64,000 bases of DNA, from assembly GCA_034409055.1 (NCBI GenBank), contig DAOUMU010000082.1, positions 21,594 through 85,593 on the forward strand, read 5' to 3'. This DNA comes from DAOUMU01 sp034409055 (GTDB lineage: Bacteria > Chloroflexota > Anaerolineae > 4572-78 > J111). Position 1 is the stretch's first letter. Each line of letters opens with the position of its first letter. Below are positions 16,945-25,288 of this stretch, piece after piece. The notes below the pieces were generated by a model. That model did no database searches, was not told the origin of the DNA, and saw only the letters and a list, made by a program, of their open reading frames with translations. The position numbers and the translations under genes were made by a program.

Positions 16945-18336
16945 ATGGGAAAATACCCAAGCACTTTACTCATAGCCTGGCTATTAATTCTAACATTCAG
17001 CCTGGGCCGGCACCCCCCAGACGTGCAGGCGGCTGGCCCGGTGGACGATATGGCCGTTACTTTTGAAAATATCCCGGTGGAAATCCACGTGCTGGCCAAC
17101 GACCTTGATGATAGGTTGGACCTGGTCTTTGCCAACTTTTATCAACGTAATCGGTTTTGTGCCGGTGATGGGACGGGTGGCTTCACCTGTAGTGATGTCA
17201 GCAGCACCGAGACATGGGGCCACACTGACGTGGCCCTGGGGGATCTGAACGGTGACGGCAAGCTGGATGCCGTCTTTGCCACCACTTCGCTAAATAGGTT
17301 CTGCGCAGGAGATGGAGCGGGTGTCTTCACCTGTAATCCTGTCAGCAGCCTGGATACACACTACAGCTCAGGCGTCGCCCTGGGAGATATGAACGGCGAC
17401 GGCAAGCTGGATGCGGTCTTTGCCAATCTTTCTCACCAAAACAAGTTCTGTGCGGGCGATGGGGCGGGTAGCTTCACCTGTAGTGATATCACCAGCACGG
17501 ACATCAGGGACAGTCCGGACGTGGCTCTGGGGGATCTGAACGGCGACGGCAAACTGGATGCGGTTTTTGCTAATAATCAACGGAACAGGTTCTGTGCGGG
17601 AAATGGGGCGGGTGGCTTCACCTGTAGTGATGTCAGTACCGATACAAACGTCAGCAATGGTGTCGCCCTGGAGGATCTGAACGGCGACAACAAGCTGGAT
17701 GCGGTCTTTGCCAATCTTCTGCCACGAAATCGGTTCTGTGCGGGAAATGGGGCGGGTGGCTTCACCTGTGGTGATGTCAGCCCGGATGCAAGCCCTAATA
17801 GCGCTGATGTTGCCCTGGGAGATCTAAACGGCGATGGCAAACTGGATGCAGTCTTTGCTGCTGATCATGATATGATACGAAATAGGTTCTGTGCGGGTAA
17901 TGGGGCGGGTGGCTTCACCTGTAGCGATGTTAGCACAGATGCAAACTTCAGTAAAGGTGTCATCCTGGCAGATCTGAACAGTGATAGCAAACTGGACGCA
18001 ATCTTTGCCAATAATAATTCTAAACAAAACAGGTTCTGTGCGGGAGATGGGGCAGGTGGCTTCACCTGTAGTGATGTCAGCCCGGATACAAACTCCAGCA
18101 CCGGGGTGGCCTTGGGGTACGTAGCCGTTGACGCCAGTACCCTGGCCATCACCGTCCCCCCAACCAATGGTGGGGCGGTGGTCAATCCCGGTGGCACCAT
18201 CATCTATACCCCCAATCCCGGCTTCGCCCACGGTCTCGATACCTTCACCTATGCGGTGGAAGGAAAGACGGCTACGGTCACGGTTGTGGTGGGGCCTGGG
18301 TACCTGCCGATTGTCTTGAAAAACTACTCGCCGTAA
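16945..18336 (+). CDS. Secreted FG-GAP/VCBS repeat protein with split cadherin-like domain
   Basis: 463 residues with an N-terminal signal peptide (LLIAWLLILTFSLG). Seven repeats of about 45-48 residues follow, each starting with (R/K)FCAGxGxGxFTC and most carrying the Asp-rich DLNGDGKLDAVFAN loop, the calcium-binding FG-GAP pattern. Two Cys recur per unit, perhaps forming a disulfide. The stretch before the array (MAVTFENIPVEIHVLANDLD) and the stretch after it (VDASTLAITVPPTNG to GLDTFTYAV) look like the two halves of one cadherin/Ig-like domain. The protein ends YLPIVLKNYSP, a motif shared with two other proteins here. It is probably a surface or secreted binding protein. Confidence 0.85.
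   Translation: MGKYPSTLLIAWLLILTFSLGRHPPDVQAAGPVDDMAVTFENIPVEIHVLANDLDDRLDLVFANFYQRNRFCAGDGTGGFTCSDVSSTETWGHTDVALGDLNGDGKLDAVFATTSLNRFCAGDGAGVFTCNPVSSLDTHYSSGVALGDMNGDGKLDAVFANLSHQNKFCAGDGAGSFTCSDITSTDIRDSPDVALGDLNGDGKLDAVFANNQRNRFCAGNGAGGFTCSDVSTDTNVSNGVALEDLNGDNKLDAVFANLLPRNRFCAGNGAGGFTCGDVSPDASPNSADVALGDLNGDGKLDAVFAADHDMIRNRFCAGNGAGGFTCSDVSTDANFSKGVILADLNSDSKLDAIFANNNSKQNRFCAGDGAGGFTCSDVSPDTNSSTGVALGYVAVDASTLAITVPPTNGGAVVNPGGTIIYTPNPGFAHGLDTFTYAVEGKTATVTVVVGPGYLPIVLKNYSP
17142..18110 (+). repeat. Tandem ~140-bp coding repeats (FG-GAP units)
   Basis: Seven units share near-identical blocks, for example GGCTTCACCTGTAGTGATGT and the GAACGGCGACGGCAA-type block. High nucleotide identity suggests recent expansion and potential for copy-number change by recombination. 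Units 4-6 use GNGAGG where the others use GDG, suggesting internal duplication. Confidence 0.8.
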
Positions 18337-18342
18337 ATTGTA

Positions 18343-19119
18343 TCACAAAGGCCAGGGCCGCTCAAGCCCATGGGTCTCTAACAAAGCCTCGTTCTCCATC
18401 AAAACCTCGGTGGGGCCATCGGCCACAATCTGGCCCTCGTCCATGATGACCATGCGGGGGAAAAGTTCACGTACCATCAACATATCGTGGCTGGAAACCA
18501 GCATCGTCAGGGACATCTCACGCAATAGGTTGATCAGGGAGCGCCGGGCGCGGGGGTCCAGGCCGGCCGAAGGCTCATCGAGTACCAGCAAATCCGGGTC
18601 CATTGACAAGACCGTGGCAATGGCAATGCGCTTCTTTTCGCCGACGCTGAGGTGGTGTGACAGGCGGTCGGTATAATCACTCATCCCCACCTGCGCCAAA
18701 GCCCGACCCACCCGGGCCCGCACCTCAACTTCGGGCATGCCCATATGCAGCGGCCCAAAGGCCACGTCTTCAAAAACAGTCGGGGAGAAGAGTTGATCGT
18801 CCGGGTTTTGAAAGACCAGGCCAACTTTGGCCCGAATCAGGGGTAGATTGGGCCTTGTGACCGGCATACCAGCGATCTGGATTTGGCCGTTGCCGCCGAG
18901 AATGCCGTTGAGATGCAGCATAAGCGTACTTTTGCCCGCCCCGTTCGGCCCGACCAGGGCTACCTTCTCCCTGTAATTAACCTGTAGGGAGACTTGACGC
19001 AGAGCCACGTGGCCGTCCGGGTAACTAAAACTCAAATTGTCTATCGTTAATATGTTGCCGTCTGCAGCAGCGCCTGCCGAAACGGTTTTTAATTGGGATG
19101 AGTCGTGAACGATTGGCAT
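18343..19119 (-). CDS. cbiO: Energy-coupling-factor/cobalt transporter ATP-binding protein
   Basis: 258 residues. An ABC ATPase with Walker A GPNGAGKST, Q-loop (VFQNPDDQLF, typical of CbiO/EcfA), signature LSVGEKKRIAIA, Walker B LLVLDEPSAGLDP and a switch His in LVSSHD. It powers uptake of a metal or vitamin together with the T component encoded just upstream (10 bp away). The substrate-binding S component (CbiM or another) is not in the window, so substrate is unknown; nickel, cobalt and vitamins are all possible. It converges tail-to-tail with the FG-GAP gene with only 6 bp between stops and no visible terminator. Confidence 0.9.
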   Translation of the reverse strand: MPIVHDSSQLKTVSAGAAADGNILTIDNLSFSYPDGHVALRQVSLQVNYREKVALVGPNGAGKSTLMLHLNGILGGNGQIQIAGMPVTRPNLPLIRAKVGLVFQNPDDQLFSPTVFEDVAFGPLHMGMPEVEVRARVGRALAQVGMSDYTDRLSHHLSVGEKKRIAIATVLSMDPDLLVLDEPSAGLDPRARRSLINLLREMSLTMLVSSHDMLMVRELFPRMVIMDEGQIVADGPTEVLMENEALLETHGLERPWPL

Positions 19120-19129
19120 AGCCTATCCT

Positions 19130-19930
19130 TTACCAAAGTGTCAAACGCCCGATGACTTGCAGTATAACCAAAATGCCCGCCACCAACGTGCCGATTGCCC
19201 AATCACTGGCCCGCATCACGTGAGGATTAAGGGTCTGAAGATAGCCCCGGTAGCCCCGGGCCAGCATAGCATTATAAACCCGGTCGCTGCGCTCGTAGCT
19301 GCGTAGAAAAAGCTGGCCCACCATATTGCCGGCCACCCGTGCCCGCCAAAAAATCGTACCACCGCCACCGCCGCCCAGCGGACGGGCGCTCCGGGCTTCG
19401 CGGGCCCGCCTCAAGCGCATCGCTTCGTCGGCCAGAACAAACAGATAACGATAGGTGAAGGAAATCACTGCCACCAGCATAGAAGGGAAACGTAAGTGGC
19501 GCAGGGCATGCATCATGTCCGGGAATTGGGTGGTGGCCGTTAACAGGATGGCCATCTGGACTGAAAGCCAACTCCGCACGACAATGCTGGTAAAGCGAAT
19601 TAAGCCCGCATCCGTGGCCACCGGTTGCCAGGGGCCAAAGGCCAGGGCAAACACGGGACGTCCCGGCAGGGTAAAGATCGAGGTGATGGCGGCCAGGGCA
19701 AAGGGCAGGGCAATGAAGGAACGTTTCAAGGCATAATCCCACCTCAACCCGGCCAGCATATTGATTCCCAGCACCAATCCCCAGGCTAACAGAAAAGCCA
19801 GCCAGGCACCGTCGGGTAAAATGACATTGGAAATGATAAAGAGAATCGTCACCACCACCTTTACCCGAGGGTCCAGGCGGTGAATCAAACTCTCGCCGGT
19901 TTCGTAGCGATCAAATGTATTGACGTGCAT
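19130..19930 (-). CDS. cbiQ: ECF transporter T component (CbiQ-like permease)
   Basis: 266 residues from ATG at 19930, chosen because family members begin with a segment like this one (FDRYETGESLIHRLDPRVKV); a TTG ten codons upstream lies in a GGAGATTGG repeat. It has about five to six membrane helices. The coupling helices are in the region RLRRAREARSARPLGG, with a second short Ala-Arg-Gly motif in MLARGYRGYL. It is the transmembrane scaffold linking an S component to the ATPase encoded next. It contains a Gly-rich insert (GGGGGG) between the motifs. Confidence 0.85.
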   Translation of the reverse strand: MHVNTFDRYETGESLIHRLDPRVKVVVTILFIISNVILPDGAWLAFLLAWGLVLGINMLAGLRWDYALKRSFIALPFALAAITSIFTLPGRPVFALAFGPWQPVATDAGLIRFTSIVVRSWLSVQMAILLTATTQFPDMMHALRHLRFPSMLVAVISFTYRYLFVLADEAMRLRRAREARSARPLGGGGGGTIFWRARVAGNMVGQLFLRSYERSDRVYNAMLARGYRGYLQTLNPHVMRASDWAIGTLVAGILVILQVIGRLTLW

Positions 19931-20003
19931 GGTTTCAGCCCATTCGGGCCCAATCTCCAATCCTACTCTTTATCGTAGCCTCTTCAAATTTGTGGGTAGC
20001 GTA

Positions 20004-20069
20004 GGGGCGAGGCAAGGCGGGGCATAGCTTGTTTGTTTCGACTACCACCAATCCGACTTGCCTCGCCCT
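20004..20069. repeat. Inverted repeat between cbiQ and dcd
   Basis: GGGCGAGGCAAG (starting about 20005) and CTTGCCTCGCCC (ending about 20068) are perfect inverse complements about 41 bp apart, just after the dcd stop codon on the minus strand. It is probably a dispersed palindromic repeat, and could also end dcd transcripts. Confidence 0.5.
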
Positions 20070-20647
20070 TACTTTTGGAGAGGATACTCTTTATCAATCT
20101 TGGGCAACGTAATCCCCGTCTGCTTTTGATACTTACCTTTTTTATCAGCATAAGAGGTGCCACAGACCTCATCGGCCTGAAAAAAGATTACCTGGGCAAT
20201 GCCCTCGTTGGCATAGATGCGGGCCGGCAGGGGGGTGGTATTAGAAATTTCCAGGGTGACGTAACCTTCCCATTCCGGCTCGAAGGGGGTAATATTCACA
20301 ATGATGCCACAACGGGCATACGTCGATTTACCGAGACAAATACACAGTACATCACGGGGAATGCGGAAATATTCCACGGTCCGGGCCAGGGCAAATGAGT
20401 TAGGTGGAATGGTGCAGATATCGCCCTTAAACTCAACGAATGAACGGTTGTCGAACCGTTTGGGGTCTACAACGGTGTTATTCACGTTAGTAAAAATCTT
20501 AAATTGATCGGCCACTCGAATATCGTAGCCATAGGAAGAAACGCCGTAAGAGATAACCCCCTCTTTCACCTGTCCGGCCTCAAATGGCTCGATCATACGA
20601 TGTTCCAGGGCCATCTTCTTAATCCAATGATCTGGTTTAATGCCCAT
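20069..20647 (-). CDS. dcd: dCTP deaminase
   Basis: 192 residues, the usual length. Family motifs include SSYGYDIRVADQFKIF, the nucleotide-binding GKSTYARCGI, and the catalytic-Glu segment EGYVTLEISNTTPLP, followed by QVIFFQADE and a C-terminal GKYQKQTGITLP segment that closes over the substrate. It deaminates dCTP to dUTP for thymidylate synthesis. Some family members also hydrolyse dUTP; this was not resolved here. It stands alone, upstream of the ECF genes on the same strand. Confidence 0.95.
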   Translation of the reverse strand: MGIKPDHWIKKMALEHRMIEPFEAGQVKEGVISYGVSSYGYDIRVADQFKIFTNVNNTVVDPKRFDNRSFVEFKGDICTIPPNSFALARTVEYFRIPRDVLCICLGKSTYARCGIIVNITPFEPEWEGYVTLEISNTTPLPARIYANEGIAQVIFFQADEVCGTSYADKKGKYQKQTGITLPKIDKEYPLQK

Positions 20648-20699
20648 TAAGTTCTTCTCCGTCTATCGACCTGATTTGGTCAGTCTGTAAGATTACTGA

Positions 20700-21539
20700 T
20701 TATGACTTTTTTCTCTCCCAACGAATTTCCATAATTTGTATATCGTCATCATCTTTGCAATTGTCACCGGCTCTCCACTCGAGTTTATCTTTCGATTCTA
20801 CCCCTGAGCCGCCAATAACTTCCACCGTAAATTCAACGTCATCTATACTATCGTTCAGTTCGCTAATGAGAATGGTATAATTCCCATCCTGATCCGTTTT
20901 TCCAATATAGGGTCCTTTATACTCATCTGTATCTCCGGTTACCTGGATCGTCACGTATGGCACCGGATCGTCACTGTCTCTATCAAACACGCGACCGGTC
21001 ACCCCTACATGAGCACAATTTTGTTTGCCTTCTTCATCATCAACCTCATACCGGCCGGGTGGCGTGTCAGGCTCAGGCGTATTGGTCGGAGTGGGCAGGG
21101 GTGACGTTCCGGCCGAATCTGGAGTGGGTGTAGGCGCTGGGGTGTTGGTTGGTGGAGCGGACGTTGGTGGCGGGGCGGTCGGTGGAACCGGGGTATCGGT
21201 AGGCATAGGCGTATCGGTAGCAGGTAGGGGGGTATCGGTAGGCATAGGCGTATTGGTAGCCACAGGTGTCTCGGTCGGGGTAGGGGTAATTGTATTGGTC
21301 GGTACCGGTGTTGGTGAGGGTGGAATCGGGGTCATGGTAAAAGTAGGCAGAAGGGTTCGGGTGGGACGAGGTGTGGCTATTTGAGCCACAGGGGTATTCG
21401 TTACACAGGCCAAGATAGTTACTGTTAACAAACATGGCCCAAGAAGCCACCATCCATTCGTGCCAGGAATAAATTGTAAATATTCTTTCCACCGCCTCAA
21501 AAAATGGGGCCTGGGAGATAGCCGTATTTTGGTTGGCAT
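20700..21539 (-). CDS. Predicted lipoprotein with Pro/Thr linker and carboxypeptidase-regulatory-like domain
   Basis: 279 residues. A long N-terminal segment ends in a hydrophobic stretch and lipobox-like TILAC (C45). Residues about 55-160 are a low-complexity Pro/Thr linker (repeats of TPMPTDTP), followed by a compact domain of about 110 residues starting GRYEVDDEEG. The latter contains GVTGRVFDRDSDDPVPYVTI and YIGKTDQDGNYTI, the pattern of carboxypeptidase-regulatory-like beta-sandwiches found on surface proteins. Partner and function are unknown. It is divergent from the membrane protein at 21665. Confidence 0.7.
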   Translation of the reverse strand: MPTKIRLSPRPHFLRRWKEYLQFIPGTNGWWLLGPCLLTVTILACVTNTPVAQIATPRPTRTLLPTFTMTPIPPSPTPVPTNTITPTPTETPVATNTPMPTDTPLPATDTPMPTDTPVPPTAPPPTSAPPTNTPAPTPTPDSAGTSPLPTPTNTPEPDTPPGRYEVDDEEGKQNCAHVGVTGRVFDRDSDDPVPYVTIQVTGDTDEYKGPYIGKTDQDGNYTILISELNDSIDDVEFTVEVIGGSGVESKDKLEWRAGDNCKDDDDIQIMEIRWERKKS

Positions 21540-21664
21540 TTAAAGCAGAGTGCCTCTTTATTTATTGTGGACTCTAGCATGGAAATGATGGGGCGTCAAT
21601 ACAAAATGTTTGGGTATTTGCGAAAGTCCGCATTGCAAATAGTCTGGCTTGGTGCTATACTGAA

Positions 21665-22231
21665 ATGCCAAAAGTGAGGGTACACTCCCTTACCGGGGTA
21701 GTGGTCGAACCAACACCCTCAAAGTCGAGCAAATACCAGGAAAAAACTCTGCTGAAGAGGTCCAAGGTGATTAAGGCTAGCTTGATTGGAGCCGTCATTG
21801 GCTTTATTTATGTGATGGGGTTAACGCTCTTGTCGCCTTTTTGTACGCTTTGCTTCACCCCCTTGCTGGGCATAGGGGTGGGCTATTTGGCCGGTTGGTT
21901 TGATACCCCCGCAAAATCGGAAGTGAGTTTGTACCGGGGTGGTATTGCCGGTGGCCTTAGCGGAGTCGGGGTCGTGGTTGGACAGATGCTGGCCACTTTG
22001 GTGAACGGTATTCTGGTTACTAACTCGGAACAGTTACCGGAGTTAATGCGTGAGATGGGCTTCTCCCAATTTCTGATCGCTGATACCGGCGAATACTGGC
22101 AGGCCACTTTAACCATCAATACTTTCTGTAGTGCCTTCAACCTGGCCGTTGTGGCCGGACTGGGAGCAGTGGGGGGTATGCTCTGGTTTCAGCGGCGAAA
22201 TAAAAATTCACTTTCTACTGCCTCTGTATAA
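21665..22231 (+). CDS. Small multi-pass membrane protein, unknown
   Basis: 188 residues. About 35 N-terminal basic residues precede roughly three to four membrane helices (AVIGFIYVMGLTLL; GIGVGYLAGW; GGIAGGLSGVGVVVGQML; NLAVVAGLGAVGGML). CTLCF after the first helix could bind a metal or form a disulfide. TATACT at 21656-21661 resembles a -10 box but is only 4 bp from the ATG, so the true start may be a later codon, such as GTG at 21674. It is followed 16 bp later by another hypothetical gene, probably one operon. Not recognised. Confidence 0.65.
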   Translation: MPKVRVHSLTGVVVEPTPSKSSKYQEKTLLKRSKVIKASLIGAVIGFIYVMGLTLLSPFCTLCFTPLLGIGVGYLAGWFDTPAKSEVSLYRGGIAGGLSGVGVVVGQMLATLVNGILVTNSEQLPELMREMGFSQFLIADTGEYWQATLTINTFCSAFNLAVVAGLGAVGGMLWFQRRNKNSLSTASV

Positions 22232-22247
22232 CAGGAGTTTTTTCTCT

Positions 22248-22613
22248 ATGGATAAAATAGAAGCGGTTCGTCGAGGCCAAGGCTTGATCAAACTGGAAAG
22301 CGACTCTGCCGAGCAAGTTAAACAGGCCATTGAGCAGGTCAGCAAAATCATTGCGGTTGAGGATAATCACGTCAGTTTTGAAGGACATCGAATTGTCGAA
22401 GGGCACGGTTTTGCGCTGACCGTTAACTGTTACGACATTTATGAATGTCCCAATGGCTTTTTGCTGCACACCTATATGGACAAGGGTACTAACTGGGCCG
22501 TGGCTGGCCAAACGCTAGAGACTATGTTGGCCGTGGCACCTGACCAGGCAGTCGCCCGCCGCACCCACGGCGAATTGGTAAAAAAGAATCTCCTTTCGAT
22601 CCATCACCATTGA
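22248..22613 (+). CDS. Conserved-looking soluble hypothetical protein
   Basis: 121 residues from ATG at 22248 (MDKIEAVRRGQGLIKL), preceded by AGGAG at 22233-22237 with good spacing. The sequence looks like a compact alpha/beta protein: a helix near EQVKQAIEQVSK, then strands around HRIVEGHGFALTVNCYDIYE and GFLLHTYMDKGTNWAVAG. It ends in His-His-His. No known motif was recognised. It lies directly after the small membrane protein and before tRNA-Arg. Confidence 0.65.
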   Translation: MDKIEAVRRGQGLIKLESDSAEQVKQAIEQVSKIIAVEDNHVSFEGHRIVEGHGFALTVNCYDIYECPNGFLLHTYMDKGTNWAVAGQTLETMLAVAPDQAVARRTHGELVKKNLLSIHHH

Positions 22614-22677
22614 AACGTGGTGCGCAGGTAAAAAGTTTGACACAAATTTGGAGAAAAGTATAATAACTGCAAAACCT

Positions 22678-22751
22678 GCCTCCGTAGCTCAATTGGATAG
22701 AGCATCAGTCTTCGGAACTGAGGGTTGGGGGTTCGAATCCCTCCGGAGGTG
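22678..22751 (+). tRNA. tRNA-Arg(TCG)
   Basis: 74 nt fold as a complete cloverleaf: acceptor GCCTCCG/CGGAGGT (one G-U pair), D stem GCTC/GAGC, anticodon stem TCAGT/ACTGA with loop CTTCGGA giving anticodon TCG (reads CGA, Arg), and T arm with TTCGAAT. CCA is not encoded. Confidence 0.92.
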
Positions 22752-22770
22752 CTTAGATGAGTTACACTGT

Positions 22771-22840
22771 GTCCCGGTAGCTCAATAGGATATCCACTTT
22801 GTAAGCGGTCGGTTGTCGGTTTGGGTGCATTTCAATTTGG
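22771..22840 (+). pseudogene. Degraded tRNA-like sequence (tRNA-Thr-like)
   Basis: GTCCCGGTAGCTCAATAGGAT resembles a tRNA 5' half, and CACTTTGTAAGCGG resembles a tRNA-Thr(TGT) anticodon arm. The D stem has lost its 3' strand, the anticodon stem has mismatches, and the T arm (GTCGGTTTGGGTGC) no longer pairs. It lies 19 bp after tRNA-Arg and is most likely a decayed tandem tRNA gene. Confidence 0.5.
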
Positions 22841-22855
22841 GGGCAGATATATTAT

Positions 22856-22912
22856 GGAGTCGAGGCTTCGGCCGATCGTGGCTCCGTTTGGACCGGCTGA
22901 AGCCTCGACTCC
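22856..22912. repeat. 57-bp palindromic repeat
   Basis: GGAGTCGAGGCTTCGGCCG (22856-22874) and CGGCTGAAGCCTCGACTCC (22894-22912) are inverted repeats of 19 bp with one mismatch around a 19-base loop. It is a REP/MITE-like dispersed palindrome placed after the decayed tRNA. The rest of 22913-23153 shows only the terminator at 23012. Confidence 0.65.
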
Positions 22913-23011
22913 AAAGGTTTAACCAGTTGCTAAATCATAACTCGCTCCAAAACTGAAACGTATCCGTTGATTTTAATCGACGGACGGTTTCTAAGTTGTT
23001 ACTTGTCAAAT

Positions 23012-23044
23012 AAAAAACCCCACCGAGTCCCGGTGAGGTTTTTT
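23012..23044. terminator. Bidirectional intrinsic terminator
   Basis: AAAAAACCCCACCG, AGTC, CCGGTGAGGTTTTTT: a strong GC-rich stem (one mismatch) flanked by A-tract and T-tract. It can end transcripts from tRNA-Arg on the plus strand and from the 23154-25223 gene on the minus strand. Confidence 0.85.
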
Positions 23045-23153
23045 GTTTGTTGCAAACGCTAAAAAATAAGGGTTAACCTGATCCGCAATTATTACCAGTA
23101 GGGCAATCAACTGAGGACTGGTCATAAACTACGCAATACACAAAGCTGTTTTA

Positions 23154-25223
23154 TCATCGTGGAACGTTTGGCAAACTCCCAACCAATGTCTCTAACTCAT
23201 CTCCAGCCTCCTCCACCTGGTCAATGCAACTCGCTACCAAAAGTGCAGTCGCCTCTTTTGTGCCACCATCTTGAGTATCGAACCATTCGTCCATCAGCCC
23301 AACAGCTTCGTTGCACATATCTAGACCACTGGTCAGCTTTTGATGTACGTCTTCTGCTTCTGGTGGAGGAGAAACTTTGTCAACTTCTTGGATAAATCCT
23401 TGAATCTTGGGCTTAAAAGACGAGAATTTGCTTCGGAATTCATCCAGAGTTAACTCACCGTTGCGATAAGCAAGAGCGGATGCTCCAAACTTTTCTCCAG
23501 CCTCTGTAATCTTTTCGCCTAATTTGGCTACTGCTTCAGCATATGCCAGCAAGGCTGCCTGTTCACTGTCAGACTCTGTTTCCTCCTCAGGTGTTGGTTC
23601 CCCAGAAGACTTGTTAGCGCTCGTCGGTCTCTCTGATAGTTCGTTAGAGCCTGGTTCGATAGCATTAGTAGTCTCATCTTTGCTGAAGTCATTTGGCAAG
23701 ATAAAACCCTGTATTTCTAACTCAGTCTCAGGTGGAATTGTTAAATCAGCCTGAGAAATACCAGCTATTCGCATACATTCAGAGGCTTCTTCTTCAGACA
23801 AGATACAGACAAACATGAGATGTTCCTCAGCCAGTGCAGGTATAGAAGATAGTTGATTGACAGCGGTTTCGCCAATCTCAAAGTCTTGCTGAATGGTGCC
23901 ACCTTGCCAATGCACCCGTACCGGGCCTATGCCTTTGACAAACCAGTAAACAGTGGTCAGCTTTACAATCTCAGTAGCGGGCATAGTTTGGCTACTGAAA
24001 CTAAAGTCAATGTCCAGTTCGAGGTCAAGTTTCTGTTCTATGCGTAACGCTTCTCGTGGTCCTAACGGCGTTTTCAAGGTTTCAAAGCCGGTTGGAGTGT
24101 AAACCGCTACGGCCCGCCCGTGGCTGATATGGCCCACCACCGGCCTATCCTCCTGGCGGGCCTCAATCGTGCCAGTGACATCGTATTCTTGAGTCCAAGA
24201 GTTTCCAATTTTTTCGATCACTTCCGGGTGAGGTAGAAATATGCCACGTGGGTTGCTGAAGTTAAGATTACCTAATTCGGTAATTCTGCGCATATCCCCC
24301 AGGTAACTACCCCCCAAACCCTCTTGATAGCACACCAGGTTGAATTGGATGTTCCGACCCTCGTATTGGGTACTCAGGTAGACCTCATTGTTTAGAACGT
24401 TATCTACATGTTGGCTGTATGAGGTATCTGCACTATTGTAGGTCCACGCGGTGCCGGGTCGTAACGGCCAATAGGCATGCGCGCACCAACCCGGATCAGG
24501 TTGGGAGGCAGCGTTATCAGACAAGGACAGAGGATCTGCAGATGGTTGCGATACATCCGACGTGTCTGATTGTGTCTCCTCTGAGACTGGTGCTGCCGTA
24601 GTCACTGCTTCCACGGCAACAACTTGCGATTGGAGATTACCGGCAGAGGCTGGCACGGCGTTAACCCTTGTTTCATCGTCAAGGGTAACAACAACAGTCC
24701 CCTCCACCGCTACTGCCTCACCCTGTAGAGCGAGCCAGCTTCTCAGTTGAGCAATGTCTAGTTTGGCCTGTCTTAGATAGTTAGCCAACGGGGTTTGAGC
24801 TATGTCAATTTCAACGGGCAGCGTGGTATCTAACTGAACCACCGTGTCTACAGTGATCGTCTGGTTGAAAGCCACAGGTATAACTGTATCTATGGGAAAA
24901 TCTGTCTTTACTGGCACATCGAGTTCAATTTCGCTGGCTCCCATCTGAAAGGGCATCGTCAACACCTGGTCAATGGGGATGACGGTGTTGAGTGGTATAT
25001 CCATAGTTTGGTTGAAGGGTACATCTGCTTTTATCGGCACAGCTTGGTTCACTTCGATATTGTAGACAATTACCTCATTTGCCAGATTATCCAGCGTGGC
25101 TTCAACCTCATTTAAGGTTTCAATAGCGGTGAGCCGGGCCAGATTGAGAACGTCAAGCAAAAGCAGATTCAGAATCAGCAGAATAATCACCAAGCCCCAA
25201 AGAATCGGTATTGATCGCTGCAT
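23154..25223 (-). CDS. Membrane-anchored extracytoplasmic protein, unknown
   Basis: 689 residues from ATG. An N-terminal membrane anchor (WGLVIILLILNLLLLDVLNL) is followed by a long stretch of repeated short beta motifs of the type IPLNTVIPIDQV and VPVKTDFPIDTVIPV. A linker rich in Ser/Asp leads to a central domain (about 245-475) with FNLVCYQEG and VYWFVKGIGPV, similar in layout to secreted proteins that gauge a text-like report domain. The C-terminal ~130 residues are helical and begin with an acidic segment (PTPEEETESDSEQ). No enzyme motif was recognised. It ends upstream of the bidirectional terminator. Confidence 0.65.
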   Translation of the reverse strand: MQRSIPILWGLVIILLILNLLLLDVLNLARLTAIETLNEVEATLDNLANEVIVYNIEVNQAVPIKADVPFNQTMDIPLNTVIPIDQVLTMPFQMGASEIELDVPVKTDFPIDTVIPVAFNQTITVDTVVQLDTTLPVEIDIAQTPLANYLRQAKLDIAQLRSWLALQGEAVAVEGTVVVTLDDETRVNAVPASAGNLQSQVVAVEAVTTAAPVSEETQSDTSDVSQPSADPLSLSDNAASQPDPGWCAHAYWPLRPGTAWTYNSADTSYSQHVDNVLNNEVYLSTQYEGRNIQFNLVCYQEGLGGSYLGDMRRITELGNLNFSNPRGIFLPHPEVIEKIGNSWTQEYDVTGTIEARQEDRPVVGHISHGRAVAVYTPTGFETLKTPLGPREALRIEQKLDLELDIDFSFSSQTMPATEIVKLTTVYWFVKGIGPVRVHWQGGTIQQDFEIGETAVNQLSSIPALAEEHLMFVCILSEEEASECMRIAGISQADLTIPPETELEIQGFILPNDFSKDETTNAIEPGSNELSERPTSANKSSGEPTPEEETESDSEQAALLAYAEAVAKLGEKITEAGEKFGASALAYRNGELTLDEFRSKFSSFKPKIQGFIQEVDKVSPPPEAEDVHQKLTSGLDMCNEAVGLMDEWFDTQDGGTKEATALLVASCIDQVEEAGDELETLVGSLPNVPR

Positions 25224-25288
25224 AGTTCGCTCTCTTCCTTGCTATCTAACTTTCAATAATCCTTATTGCTCAAATTTGCTTTACTCTC

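Noticed and set aside
17142..18110. Regularly spaced repeats as a CRISPR array
   Set aside because: The repeats are coding, ~140 bp with open frame through them, and match FG-GAP units; no short repeat-spacer pattern is present.
21073..21492. Tandem CCTACCGATACGCCTATGCC-type repeats as CRISPR or satellite
   Set aside because: They are the Pro/Thr-linker codons of the lipoprotein on the minus strand.
21656..21661. TATACT as a -10 box of the 21665 gene
   Set aside because: It is 4 bp from the ATG, which would need a start downstream; kept only as a remark on the start codon.
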